A stretch of DNA of 64,000 nt from Albugo candida. Its lineage: Eukaryota > Oomycota > Peronosporomycetes > Albuginales > Albuginaceae. The stretch is taken from NCBI GenBank assembly GCA_905220665.1, contig CAJNAR010000175.1:248001-312000 (forward strand). The letters are read 5' to 3'. The notes below the pieces were generated by a model. The model was not told the origin of the DNA, did not search any database, and saw only the letters and a program-made list of their open reading frames with translations. Within the stretch, counting starts at the first letter, position 1. Every line of letters begins with the position of its first letter. Both the position numbers and the translations under genes were made by a program. Of the stretch, positions 37,361 to 50,099 are shown piece after piece.

Positions 37361-38825
37361 TTTTGTCAAGTAAGCTGACGGCAACTGTCTTTTTTACGCC
37401 TCAATGGTCGTCAATCATTGGCTAAAAAGGCAATTCTAATCTTGGATTAAAAGTTGCAAGTGGCCACGATTTTTTGCCGCATTTCAATCCGTAACTGCTC
37501 CATGGAAAATTGCCCTAGCCGAATTCCGAAACCACTGCAAGGTAGCCCAATCAATGAACTATTCTTAAGTGGTTGCATATATTGCGTTATGCGCATAGAC
37601 GAGAAGCCTTAACGGAACGGAAGAGGGGCGAATAGTTGCTGGTTATAAGTGTCGTACACTATAAGTCTTGCAACTTCATTGCTGCTACATTTTTGGTACT
37701 ATACAGTCGATTAAATTGATCAAATAATATTAATCTCGTCGCTTTTGAGGGTTCAAACGCAATCTCTGAGTTCGGAACCCTTGCTATCCGCTGGATAGTA
37801 TCGTAGTTGAGAGCACCAATTCTTGATGAACGTGTGAAGGATTTTTTATCTGATTGTTTGATTTGTCCACAGACCCAATAAAAACTACTATACACGCGCT
37901 CTCTACCTTCAGCCTCGTACCCGCGATTATCCTTGACCATATCTTCTTCGACACGATCGCATCATCAGAAGTACACTCGGTAAAGTTTCCTCTTGTTTCA
38001 TGTCATTCAAGAAAACATTCCTCGGCAAGCGTCGAATGTTACAATATTATTCGCTGATCCTATCATCCCAATTTTATTACTATCCGTTGAAAGTATGAAG
38101 AGTTCGTTGCACTCGTTGCGACCTTGTAAGAAGTGAAGTTCGTCGCGAGATGCCTTCTGGGTGGTCCGCTGTCGAAATTTCACGCCTCCTCCTTATATCC
38201 CCAGCCTGGTATTTTTTTTCATCCAATAGTTAAAATCATATCTTTATTGCTGAAGGAGATCGTATTCTAAAAGCCTCTTTTCACATGTCCTGTTTTGCGT
38301 AACTGTAGCAGTTCATTTACTCCATAAGGTAGACAAAGTGACATAACTCTTCCTCTTGCCTTTTTGTGTCTTCTCTCATTGTGTTAACATGGGCCATCAT
38401 AACTTATTTAAAGTCGGCCTTTGCGTAATTGATGACGATTTTCATGTGCATATCGTGCCAATCGTCCACTCGTCCACTACACCTACGGATTTACCGAGTG
38501 CAGACAGGAATAAATGGTTCTCACTCCAAGAACGTCCAGTCGTTTTTTTGGGAGCTGATCAAGTGTTGCCTGCGTTCCAGCGATGCTGGGTCGAAATCTT
38601 CATTGATGCGTTTCATCCGTCTTCAAAGCTAGAGTATTTAAGTCATAAAACGGAGCAATTTGTTTATCGAATAATGTGAGCGCTTTCTCGTGAGATGTTG
38701 TCCTATATCACTCAAGCTTCACTTCCACATTCCGTATTCAATGAACTCTTATTGTGCATGCGATAGTTATCGCAAGAAACGATAAACGCATTTGGCAAAC
38801 GGCGCTCCAAGTCCCGAGTATTTTT
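37361..38825. other. Intergenic, two orphan frames only
   Basis: A 93-codon minus frame (37659-37940) and a 107-codon plus frame (38356-38679) are open but show no motif, no splice partners and no family resemblance. Neither is called as a gene. Confidence 0.35.
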
Positions 38826-39065
38826 CTTCCAGGGACCGAGTTAGCTCAGAAAGTAGAGCAAGCGGATCCCGGGTATTTTCGTTGGCTCGAGTCGTGGTAA
38901 CGTGGGAAATGGTTTGAGCCCACACACTCGAAGCTTGGAAATCATCGGCCTCCCAGACTTCAAGTAAGGCCCAAATTACATCCACACGGTCAAGAGACAA
39001 CGATGAAATAAGGCTGGTAGGTAAAGAACCCGATAATGATGCAATGAATTATCTGGACAAGTAAA
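38826..39065 (+). mobile_element. tRNA-derived SINE, copy B
   Basis: Head: A-box-like 'gttagctcagaaagtagagc' at about 38840 and B-box-like 'ggctcgagtc' at about 38882. Body: 'gtttgagcccac', 'gaagcttggaaatca', 'ggcctccca', 'cacacggtcaa' and 'ggtaaagaaccc' in the same order and spacing as copy A (28573-28815). Copies A and B are diverged throughout, so they are independent old insertions of one family rather than a recent duplication. Confidence 0.7.
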
Positions 39066-40212
39066 ATAGAGGGTGTGTGAAGCAAAACGTGATAGCTAAG
39101 CATGTATCAGAAAGCTCATCCAGCGAATGGCAAATTTCCGTAATAATTTTGTGACACGGGATTCCATGGTGACGACATGCGCAATGAAGAATCTTTACCT
39201 CTCGATTAAGATAGGGCGTTGCCAACATAGCCGGGTGCAACATAGTTCACCAATGCGTAACCGAAGACAGCCTATGTAGATTTTTTTATCTAGCTTCTTG
39301 ATGTCGAAATATTTCGTGCTGTAATGTAATCATTAAATATAGTATCAAGATGTATTCTTCCTCAATACTCAACACTCAATGCACGAAATGAACCACAGCA
39401 ACGCGTGTGATTTATTCTTAGCTATGTAACGTGTGCGCAAATTTGTATGGAAGTTGCGCAGCATATTAATCATGATGCAGGTACCACGCAATCGGGAAAA
39501 GGTCATCCTATGTATGTTCACTTCTAATCCTGAAAAGATAGCAGCTATGTGGAGGCTAAATGCATAATCAAATTAGTGAGTTCAGTCTATGATTTGGTAT
39601 TCGTAAATATGGAAAAATAATTGGATTCGTGCACTTCGTTCTCCGAAATGGCTTACCTTGGGATGCTTGAGCATCTTATGCTATTACTACAGGAGTATCG
39701 ATCAAATCTGCATGAATCACCAAATCATTTTACGGTTTGCCAGACTGAATAGCCATTCGTGTTCTCCCACTCATCTTAATTTGTCTAAACTCCACAAGGG
39801 TTTTTCTTCTCCAGCTGAATTTACTATCGTCAAGTTTGCCTTAAAGCATATATACTAGATTGGTTTATTCACAAACGATACGTCTTTCAAGTGGCTCGCT
39901 TACTTGGTTTATAAAAAAGACCAAATTGAAGTTCTGGCATCTAAGGGCCTAATGGTTTGCGTTCCATTCACATAAAAAAAGGCTTAAGCAATGCTTCCCA
40001 GCGCACACAACAAGAATCCAGGAGGGTGCTGCGCGCGACCAACGATATCCATCGCGTGCGAATTTGTTTCTGTAAAAGAAGAAAACCTCTGTATGCTCTG
40101 CCAATCATCTCTAACAATCAAACAATATAGATTCCGCATATTTGAACTACCCAAGGCGATATAGCTTGAAGCTGGCCAATGTTGTGCGTCATTTGCTGAG
40201 CTTCTTGGTGGT
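39066..40212. other. Intergenic, nothing recognised
   Basis: 1.1 kb of AT-rich sequence without a supported gene or repeat. Confidence 0.4.
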
Positions 40213-40705
40213 CAGCACTTTCGGTCATTTACACCACGTTTAGTGCGCACGTTCGGTACTTTCGAAGACAGTGTTACGACCAAGAGGAGCGCATTCGGCT
40301 TGCTAGAATTTTGGAACAACTCTCATCATTTGGTGGATTTTTCAGAAGTCGAAGATCATTGCTACGGGTCCGGCACAGGCGAGTGGGAAGGCAAGTGCAA
40401 CTCGGATCCTAGTCCTAGTTGGCTAGTTATGCTCACCGTAGTGTGGCGCACACCAATTTTCAAATCACGGAATTTTTGGACCATTTTTACAGCTTTACAA
40501 CTCTACAGCATTTACAAGCTTGACACAGCCTCGTATTAAGGTGGCTGAGGCTACTACGATACGGAATCATCAACGAGAAGACATATTATCATCTCTCACA
40601 GGTATTTCACGAAACGTTTTTTTATATGTATATATGTTATTTAAGATAGCCTAGGCAACTAGAGAAGTCAGTGAGTCTAATTCTAGTAATATAGACACCT
40701 TCAGC
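40213..40705 (+). mobile_element. LINE 3' end only (5'-truncated copy)
   Basis: Nearly the same sequence as the 3' end of the minus-strand LINE at 25860-26350, including the 'gcgcacgttcggtactttcg' block (40236), the 'cctaggcaactagagaag' terminal block (40651) and the end 'atagacaccttcagctgag'. The homology starts abruptly at about 40213, typical of target-primed 5' truncation. High similarity to the 25860 copy marks it as fairly young. Confidence 0.8.
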
Positions 40706-43700
40706 TGAGCTGGGGCGGAACCACTTCTCATTTTGCCGGCTACTACGTAACCCGCCAATTTAGTACAAACAACTCGAAAAACTACCTTTTCAACTCTTTC
40801 CTCTCGAAAGCAATGGTTCAAGTCGACATATCGACACATCCAGGGTGCTCGCGTCCACTTGTAGTAACTTGGAAACCCTCCTGAGTCACCCTGTATTGGG
40901 TGATTGCATGATTGTTGATGAGTCATCACCCCTGTGTGATGACGTGGAAAGTACCCGCTACCCCCGGTATAACGGTACAGGGTAATACTGGTGTCGGAAG
41001 TGATACCGGTGGTACATGCGGTACTGTCATTGCCTCGTCAAAGGGTGAAGCAAAGGCAACTGCAAGTGTGGACGACACCAAAGGTCCCACCCTGGATGAC
41101 ATTATCAAGTCACAGGAGTCCTTACATTAGGATAAGGCTAGAGCTCGGGCGAAATTTCGCGTCGAGCTCCCAAAGCCAAAAACCTCGGATATAGAGGCTA
41201 TCATGAAATTGTATTCTGATGGAGAGCATCCACAGTGGTCAGCCTTGGATGCAAAATTGGAAGCAGCGAAGCCTTTTAAGGTCTCCAAGGCCACCTTTCC
41301 CATGATTCTGGAAACAGGTCAAGCGTTGGTGCGTACAACAAATGAAAAAATCCTGTCTTCCATTATGAAGGATCATGGGAGTCCAGTATTCGAGAGCCTA
41401 ATGGAGAGCAGAGCCATTGCTCAAGTATCAAAGATGCCTGGTGGCAATCTTCGGGTGATGGTTTCCGCCGAGGATGCTTGTCAACAGCTGGAGTGCCAGC
41501 CGATAATCATTCTCGGGTCTCAGTACTTTTTTTTGGGTGTACGATTCTCTCGAATCCAAATACTATCTGGACATATTTGGAGTGGGGTGTAGGAAGAGCG
41601 GATCCCCATCTTACGTTCCCTCCACGGTTAAAAATGCCCAGTAGTCTATGCTACTTTCCGCGAAACTGTCTCGTGTAAGGGTGTCATGATGCCGACGTGG
41701 ATAGTGTACTTTAGTGCTCCTACGTGTCCTCCACAGCTGGTCCGCATCGGTAAAGTATGCGAACAGATTGCATACGAAAAGTTGCTTTATCCTGTGCGAG
41801 GGAAATACGATCCTATCCTATCGGAACGACCACGTTTTGGTCAACATGGCCCTTATTGCTTGAATTTGGGTGCAGCTTCTTCCACTGGACCACGGCAAAA
41901 ACAAACCAACTAGCAAAAAGAAAACGCAAAACCACAATCAAAATTAACCGCAACAGAAACCGAAAAAGCAACCAAAACAAACAACCGCACCAACCGCGCT
42001 CGTGGTGGTACCACAAAAAGTAGTGCAGCCGTTTCCCAGTCAACAACTGGAGACGCGGAAATCTGAACCGAATTTATCCAATGAAATCTCGTTGGAGCTT
42101 AATATTCCAACCACTATAACAACATCAGGAGCATCGGCCTTATTGAAGCCGTCTCCTCCCATCCTCCAACTGAAAAGGCCATCGTACTCACAGCCACGGG
42201 TGGAGCGGGATGGGGATGTATCCATGAAGTTAGCATGAACGAGTGGAAAACGTAACCGGGTGGAGCCGCTCGAACAAATGGTCTCCAAAGCACCATCTCT
42301 TGCGCTTCCAAAGTTAGCGACCTGAAATTATTTTTCTGTGCTCGCAGCTATGGAGGTGGAGAACGAAGAAGTAAAAACGGTTGCCAATCCGGAGAATGTA
42401 AATCGCGTTCAAATTATCCCCGTGAAAGCATGGATGCCAAAAGAGGTGGCCACCTCGAAAGAGGCTGCACACTTCTATCAGAAACGGCATACAACAATCG
42501 AGAAATCGGAGCGACTAACCAGATTTGGCGAGATAGGGGAGCTAATGGAAATCGATCCCAAAAAATTCCTTCACTCGCTTCAACCGGACAAGTTGCTTGA
42601 AGCGGATGCTTACATCCCTCATGTGCGGAAGCTAGTCAGTTCTGCACAAATCCGGACAAAATTATCCGAGCGGCACTTAATCATCCGATCACGATGAATG
42701 GTGTGCTACTCGCGTGTATGGAGTCGATTGATAAAGCGTTGGATAATTGCCGCATCTGCTCATGATAAATCGGGTTTTTGCAGCGTTCAATTTCGGTGAA
42801 GATGTTACGTTTGCGACGCGATGGAGTCGCCACGTTGATGGAAAAGTTCTCTCGAAGCGAACTGTTTTGGTTGAGAAAGTGATGTCGTGGTGGATGTCAG
42901 TGCCGGACATAGTTCTCGGTTTGACTCGAGCAACCAAAAGCGCTCGCTTTTTTGGAACTTTTATTTCTAAGTACTGCTCCGACATTCTACACAAACGATC
43001 ACTGGATCCAATATCTCAACGATGGACCAGTGATCTGGATTTCTGAGTCATCATTGTCGTTTAATTCCAACTAATGTGATCATATCCTTCTTCCGCTCCG
43101 ATGAGGGCATAAAGAGTTGGTCTCGATGTCTTGGAGGTAAATGGCGCGGAGTTCTTCATGGTGACATAGCCGAGCTTTCAGTCAACCTTAGCTTTTTTCC
43201 AGAGGAACATACAACACTGCACCTCTCACAACAGGATGGTGAAACGAGGTTGATTTCTGGTCCACGACAGCTTGAATGCTGAGGGCTAGTCGATTATTTC
43301 AACGTGGAAGAATATCTCAGCACTCACGCCGAATGTTAATGGAATTCATAAAAATGGTCATCTTTTTATCAACCACATCCTATCACAACACTCCATTCGT
43401 TGTGTTCAAGAAACCAAGTTTCACAATCACAACCAACTGGACTCATTTCAGTCTTTATTACATTCGAAAATGCAGCACAAAATGTTTGTCAATGATCACA
43501 ACAATGCTTTTCTCAATCCGACTCAAAACCGCAGTGGCGGCGTCATGAAAATCCTTCGTTCGGACTTTCCCGGTTATACAACAGATGTAGACCTCACCGA
43601 ACAAGCATTCGAAATCGCTACTTGGTTTTGCATCTTCTCATTCACGATGCACCGTGTATATTCACAATGTATATGCACCAATCAAGGCCGAGGAATGAGT

Positions 43701-45275
43701 GGTTTTTTATGAGCTATTGCTCTCCAACACTTTCGAATCGACCGCAACACATATCGTATTTGTTGATTTCAACACACACTCTACCCATCTATCGATCCTT
43801 CGAGTGGAATAAAAGATAGCCGACGTGATGTTGAGTCCAGCCAGCGTGTTTTGGAAGTCGCAGCAGCTCGACATCACATTCAAGACACCAACGAATCACG
43901 GTATTTTTACGAGTCGAGTCTCGAACATTTCAGAATCTCAGTCGAGAGTAATGCGAAATAAAACCAAAAAATGAAAGCTTCGACCATCACGTAAAGCATA
44001 TGGAGAACTCTTCCAAGCATTTTTTTCGCCCTCCGGATAGTTCTTCTCGTCGCGTGCCGATCAAAAAGGTTACAAAACAATGTGGCACCGTGACATCGAA
44101 CCCAAGGGAGATTATTGACAAATTCAGAGATCATTGAGGTGGTGTCATGGGCTCATTTTATAGCTCCGAGACCAACTCAAATGATCCATGTGCAAGAATG
44201 CAAAAAAAGCTACTCGACTCGATCCAAGCTTCCCTTACTTTCGAAGAGCAATACCGTCTCTTAACTCGCTTTAGTACGATCGATATGGCGGAAGCGATCA
44301 AGCACATGCGGAGGAGTTCTTCTCCAGGTATGGATGGACTACCAGCTGCATTTTATCAGCTTGATCTGGAAACGTTTGGTGAGTGTCTGAAGATCGTGTT
44401 CGAATATCAGCTGGAAAAAGGAATTTTACTTCGATCACAACGTCACTCAGCAGTCACAGTTTTATACAAAAAAGGATCACGAGGTGATCCTAGCAACTAT
44501 CGACCGATCGCACTACTTTGCGTCGATGTGAAAGTACTTTCAAAAGTGTTGGCGTATCGATTGCAACGTTTTTTGCCAAAATTGATCCATCAAGATCAAA
44601 AAGCATTTGTGCGCGGAAGGTCAATGCATCATCATATTCGACATCTAACCGACATCCATGACTTGGTGAATCTCCGTGGGGAAGAAGCGTATGCGACTTT
44701 TCTCGACTTTGAGACAGCTTATGATCGAGTCAATTGGACGTACATGTTTCGCGTTTTGGAAAAAATGGGCGGTGGAAAAAGTTTCATCGACTGGGTTCGT
44801 TTCTTGTACAATAACACAAAGGCTCAGTTGATGATTAATGGAAATATCACACCGTCCATTACACCACAACGTGGAGTGAAAAAAGATGATCCTCTCTCAG
44901 CATTACTTTTTCTGATGACGATCGAACCTTTGGGGAATTTACTTCGACAACATGAAAAATATGGAATTTGGATCAATAGCACGACTGTCGCAACTGAATT
45001 ATTTTTTGCGGACGATTTGACATTGCTTTCAGAGACACCAAATGGTGCTTTGACGCAAGTCGAACTCGTTCAAGTCTATTGCGATGGATCGGGTGCGAAA
45101 CTCAACTTGAATAAATCATCTTTGCTCTCGTGAATCGGACCATGCTGTGGACGCTACCGCACTGCAGGACTAGCAACGAGGGACATATTAATATATATTA
45201 TTGAAGATAGCCTAGGCAACTAGAGAAGTCAGTTAGTCTAATTCTAGTAATATCGACACCTCCAACTAAGGTCCT
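40706..45275 (+). mobile_element. LINE with ORF1 and ORF2, internally deleted
   Basis: The longest LINE copy. ORF1-like frames run over about 40930-42330 (for example 41203-41592, QALVRTTNEKILSSIMKDHG) and 42338-42697. ORF2 remnants follow, with a decayed endonuclease region at about 42700-44100 and a long open reverse-transcriptase frame at 44147-45133. At about 45135 the sequence jumps, through some 45 bases of unmatched filler, to the family 3' terminus ('cctaggcaactagagaag' at 45207, end near 45270), so about 2 kb including the zinc-finger domain is missing. It sits directly behind another LINE 3' end (40213-40705) in head-to-tail order. Confidence 0.75.
44147..45133 (+). pseudogene. LINE ORF2 reverse transcriptase segment, open but truncated
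   Basis: A 328-codon open frame covering the RT: SSPGMDGLPAAFYQ (fingers), YKKGSRGDPSNYRPIALL, HQDQKAFVRGRS, LDFETAYDRVNW (motif A), TPQRGVKKDDPLSALLF (motif B) and FADDLTLL (motif C, catalytic Asp pair). It lacks the endonuclease in frame at its N-terminus and stops at SSLLS because of the internal deletion. This is the best-preserved RT in the window, but it is not a complete enzyme. Confidence 0.85.
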
Positions 45276-47388
45276 TATTTGAAACAAACGGATGGAACGT
45301 TCAAATAATGACCACTTGATGTAACAACGTAGTGTACTAAATGAAAACGCAATTGATTATTATCGTATATTCAATTATAATTCCGGGCGATCGTGTATAT
45401 AAATAGGCACGTAACTCATTTTCGATCAGCCTAGACTGCACTAACGCTCAAATCATCCACATTACAAAGAACTGCTGTAATCAATCCTCATATGTCGCTG
45501 TTGACGTAATGATGGGCTTTTAAAGTTACCAAGAACCCATTGTTGCCTCCTAGCTACACCGTTCTTGTTTTTTAGCACATAAAAGGTACCTAATCCGGTG
45601 TACACCTGAGCGCTACTTCCAAGTTCTTGCTATAGATTTACCAAATACACCGCGCCTCCACCATCTCTATGTAGCTTTGGACTAGCAAAATCTGCTGGAG
45701 TATCATCGACCTCGTGACACTCGAAGTATGACTATAGCAGATTATTGACAAACCGGAATAGATAAACCTGAGAGTGTGCACATTGTATTAGGACGCTGAT
45801 AGCATCAAAATTTTGTAGAAGCGAGAGCTTAGATAAAGAATTTGCTCATTGGTGTCTCTCGTAGTAAGATACCAAATTTGTTCTGCTTTTAATTTCTCTT
45901 TATCCCACTTTTGCTTCCAAGTTTATCCAAATGGCTACTGCACTTCTCTTGGACCATTCGAAAACTCATTTCGTAGGTTGATCTGTACGGAAAATCGAAA
46001 AAGGATATATTTTTCACGGATAATCTTTGTATCAGTTAATGATTGATTCTGACATGATCGAAGGCGCTTGGCAGGAAATGCCAAGAACAACTTCATTCGT
46101 CGTGCACATTTACCCAGAATAAATGTCAATGGGATCAGCTAGCTTTGCACAATTCACACAGCATATCATCAACGAGCGAGGTGCATGAGCTCGTCTTTTA
46201 TTATATTTCAATAGTGACACACACGCAAACGATCGTTGAGATTCATACCCTGAGTTCAATGCCTTTTCTATATAAAATCACTCATCATGTAGGCGTGAAA
46301 CAGATTTAAACGGTGCAAACTCAAAATGAGAAGGTGCGCTCTACTTGAGATTTGTTGGCTGGATTGCCCAGTTTGAAGGTTATAAAGGTGAGGAACCTGA
46401 AAAATGCGGAGTGTCCTCCCAGTCAAGTAAGATAAGAGATAGTGCCTGCTTATCCGTTGTATTACATTTTCGTCGCTTCAAGAATGATTCCCACAGCATC
46501 GGTTAGCTCTTCCTGTCTGCCAGAAATTTCCGAAACTTGCGAAGTAGAAATCATTATCTTTCAATTTGATCAATTGAACCAGGGTGGATTCTACTATAAT
46601 TTGTTTTGGAATTGACTCAGAATGTTCTATCTGATCTTTGAATCGTTGTATCACTCGTATCGATGGGCGTGGCATTATTTTTAGCATCGATAAAAGTAAT
46701 AAAAAGATGTTCAATCACCATACCCATTACATTGGACACTGTGCCTCAGAAAAGGAAAAACTGACGTCATATTCAACTAATGTCTGCCGAAGCGTGAATT
46801 TGACGGGATGTTCTCATCAGACTAGTAGCTGTACATATAGTACACAATACTCTTTTCTGTACATGCCTTTTCTTCTCTATCGCCACGCGACAATGTGAAA
46901 ATGTTCACGTATTTTAACATCACAGTTCAGCTTTGTGATGATGTCTCTGGTGAGACGCATCAGCCCAGCACTTAGCATGGGCAGCTTCTCTACATTTGAC
47001 ACCAGATTGACACCAGATTATGCGGTAATAACTGTATAAACCTGATCGTTTTGATGTCATCAAGTGTCGGGGTGTATGTAAAGTGAGGGCACACAAGTAA
47101 CGTGGTCAGAAAAGCCAGTCATCGCAAAGCGCTTTTGTATCAAATTCTGTCCTGCCACGTCGAAAGAATAAATAGCTGTATCACTATTAGCACCTACTCA
47201 ACAGTACTGTGACACCAAGATATCACAAAAGTAGCTGGTCAAGAAAAGATGCGATACCTTTTACTCAGGAATTATGAGGGTTTCTCACGACACGCAGGTA
47301 GGTGGACTCGTGTCCTGTCAGATGTTCTTTACACATATGGGGCGGCTGTTCGCAGTAACGCATTCTGGATTTGACAGCCTGTTCATCA
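45276..47388. other. Intergenic, 5' flank of the AA17-like gene
   Basis: 2.1 kb without a supported gene. Short open frames at 45849 and 46638 lack motifs. The promoter of the secreted-protein gene should lie at the right end; no specific element was recognised. Confidence 0.4.
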
Positions 47389-48587
47389 ATGGCATTCAGA
47401 ACTATTTTCTCATTTCTACTTTTATCGAAACTGCTCAGCGTTGCGCAGAGCCACGGGACTATATTTTGCCCAGCTTGCGCACTAAAAGATATAAAGAAGA
47501 AAAGTCTTTTTGTTGGAAAAGTTGATTTTGGAAAAGTATTCAAAGGCACGAAATTCCCAGAAACCGGAACGGATAGAAATTATGAAAAGCTCATGTCTGT
47601 CTGGGATCCCAACACACTCAGTGTCAAAGAGATTATACAAAAGTATGCAGTGCCAACGAATGGAGGCAACTTCGAGACCGGTCAATGTGATAAAAATGGT
47701 GCGCCTGTCAAACTTCCAAAGAGTATTTATTTTGGAAAGAGAAATGTCTTTGGTTTTGAAGGTTTCGTACACAGAGGACCTGTTGAACTATATTGCGATA
47801 AAACTCGTTTCATGTTTTTTAAAGATATCCAGAAAATCAACAACCCTGGGAACAAGGGTTTAGCTAAAATAGATTTGAAGAACACTAGTTCGTGCGCTAA
47901 GGCTAAAACCTTCCAATTATTTTGGCTGGGATCACAATCAAAAGCGGAGGGAAATAGCCAGGCTTATGTATATTATCTCAACATCGATGAGAATGCTGGC
48001 CCAGGAACGCCCGGTGAATATAAACTAAGGTGTCCGCCGAATGGTGGAGGCTCGAATGCCACTACTCCGGGAAATGGTGGCTCGAATCCCACTACGCCGG
48101 GGAATGGAGGCTCGAATCCCACTACGCCGGGGAATGGAGGCTCGACTCCCACTACGCCGGGGAATGGAGGCTCGAATCCCACTACGCCGGGGAATGGAGG
48201 CTCGAATCCCACTACGCCGGGAATGGTGGCTCGAATCCCACTACGCCGGGAAATGGAGGCTCGAGTCCCACTACGCCGAAAAGTGGGGGGTCGAATCACA
48301 ACATGCCGAAAAGTGGAGGACCGACGTTGAACCCACCGGGAAGTGGAGGGCCTACGTCCAACCCACCGGAAAGTGGAGGCTCGAATCACAAGAAAATTAA
48401 TGACAACACGAGCTCAAAGGAAAAGGATGTTGAAAAAGCTCCAGCGAAGCAAAAACCTGAGGTGTCAATGGTGGGTAAGGTATCAGCATACAACGCAGAT
48501 GCAAAGGATGGGTCAGGAAAACCAAAGTCGTCAGGCAAGAAGAAGAAAAAGAGTTGCCAAGAAGTGACAGAATATTTGGAAAAGTAA
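47389..48587 (+). CDS. Secreted AA17-like lytic polysaccharide monooxygenase with repeat tail (frame break)
   Basis: From the ATG at 47389 the first 21 residues form a signal peptide ending in VAQS, so the mature protein begins with His22 (HGTIFCPAC). An N-terminal His is the hallmark of copper monooxygenases, where it forms half of the histidine brace. A second His lies in GFVHRGPVELYCD (His128), followed by FQLFWLGSQS near 175-184 and Tyr193/195/196 as axial-ligand candidates. This order resembles AA17, the oomycete family acting on pectin. After the domain (to about residue 215) come ten-residue NGGSNPTTPG repeats. Near 48220 a single base is missing relative to neighbouring units. As read, translation leaves the repeat frame and stops at 48330 (313 residues); in the other frame the repeats and a Lys-rich tail continue to 48587. 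The frame break may be real or a sequencing error. Confidence 0.65.
48043..48389 (+). repeat. 30-base coding tandem repeat in the AA17-like gene
   Basis: About eleven units of 30 bases. The first seven are close copies ('ccggggaatggaggctcgaa' core, coding NGGSNPTTPG). The later ones drift to SGGSNHNMPK and SGGPTLNPPG. One unit boundary (48217-48226, 'ccgggaatgg') is one base shorter than the others. Confidence 0.85.
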
Positions 48588-50099
48588 GAAATCAAGCTAC
48601 GTTGTCTGCAAGAATTTAAATTGAACTGTTATTACTCTTTCTGGAACTTGTATGACGCTACCTACCCTTATGCTGCGTATGAGTTGCATAGCTTAGTGAA
48701 TCTCGGTTTATAGTTTGCTGCAAGCTGAACCGAGCCGCTGCCGCACACGGTGTCTTTCCCGAGTACACAGATAAGGTCAGATGATATGTGGGTGCGACAA
48801 CGTTATTGACGGTTTTGTGCACCGTAACATATCAATACTTCCTGTTTGCTTCGCTTTTCAAAGTGCAAAGGCTCATGGATATTTCCAGTTTGCCGCAAGA
48901 CCGTTGAGCCCCTTCCATTTCCAAAAGATTCTTCGGTTAATAGAAATTGGCCAATGGATGTTTGGCTTGGTCGTCTGCGTGCTGAAGTATCCTCACCCCC
49001 GAATATTGCACAAGTACAACAAGTTCAAGATGCCTAGCTTGTGCACATTTAAAACTTATGATCAGAAATGGGGATAACGGGCAGCTTGCTCTTCTTTTTA
49101 TGTCGAGCATGATTACGTTTCAGCTGCTGATTTGGTAGCTAGGTCTGAATCTCAAGCCTTGATGTCGACAAGCTAAACACAGTCGCAGCAATGAATAGAA
49201 ACAAAGCGCGCCTCAAATTATGATGAAGCTGAGTATAGCATTTGCCGAAGCCACGGGGGGCCATTCTAATATATCGGAAGACAGAAATGAAAATGGTTTT
49301 TTAGCTTCAGAGCCACTGAAAATTCATCTTGACACCATCAGGAAGACAATATTCATAGATTGAGGAGAACCTAGCAGGACAGCTAGTAAACTAATCACCA
49401 CGTCGATAATCTTTTCTTGTCTACGTTCCGCTCATGATGTCCACATGTAGAAAACAACATATACCAGCACTCAGTTTTCCTCCAAAACAGCTATTTCATG
49501 GTAGGAGAGTTGATAACTGTGTGGCTGGCATAAGGTGATGGTCGAGCGCTTCGCAGAAAAGATGCCTGACCCATCGTGAATGCTACAGAACCAAAACTGT
49601 CTTTGATGAAAGAAATAAGCGTAGTGCTCTGTGTGCCAATTGAAGCACGCAAAGATTCATACATACTGATTGAACTTAGTGCATGTGTATCCCTCCATGA
49701 GACTTTACCATGAGAAAAGAAGTATTCAGTGATTTTTGTAAAATAATGAAAACGTGGTGGGCTTACAAGGATAGTCAAACACCATGGACATAAAAGACTA
49801 TCTTGTTTTCCAATTCAGAAGGACAGGCGACAACAAACATGGGCATAAGCCTCTCCGTTATTCATCAGATGTACATGCAAAGTTATATTTTCCTGCAAGC
49901 TTCTAATCGAGGCTATTAGCCAACAGGTATCTGACGAGAGCTGTCAACGAGCTGGGCTGCTGTACGTACAGAAATATTAGTTTTATACGAGAACCGTTCG
50001 TCCACCATATTTCGGTATATTTCGGTCAGTAGTAGCTCATCACAAGTAATGACAAATTAATGATACGGTTGATGTCGTGTAAAGAATTGCTGTAAGGAC
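48588..50099. other. Intergenic, nothing recognised
   Basis: The frame at 48846-49037 (VWLGRLRAEVSSPPNIAQVQ) looks protein-like but has no start context or partner exon. The rest shows no feature. Confidence 0.35.

Noticed and set aside
37659..37940. 93-codon minus frame
   Set aside because: No recognisable domain or supporting context.
38356..38679. 107-codon frame starting with ATG at 38356
   Set aside because: No motif, no splice signals in context, no family resemblance, and surrounded by transposon debris.
48043..48389. Regular 30-base spacing resembling a repeat array
   Set aside because: Units are contiguous and coding, with no spacers, so this is a coding tandem repeat and not CRISPR.
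48030..48587. The alternative frame as a separate gene starting at 48030
   Set aside because: Its first part is the repeat read out of frame (Trp/His-rich). Only the portion after 48220 is meaningful, as a continuation of the AA17-like gene.
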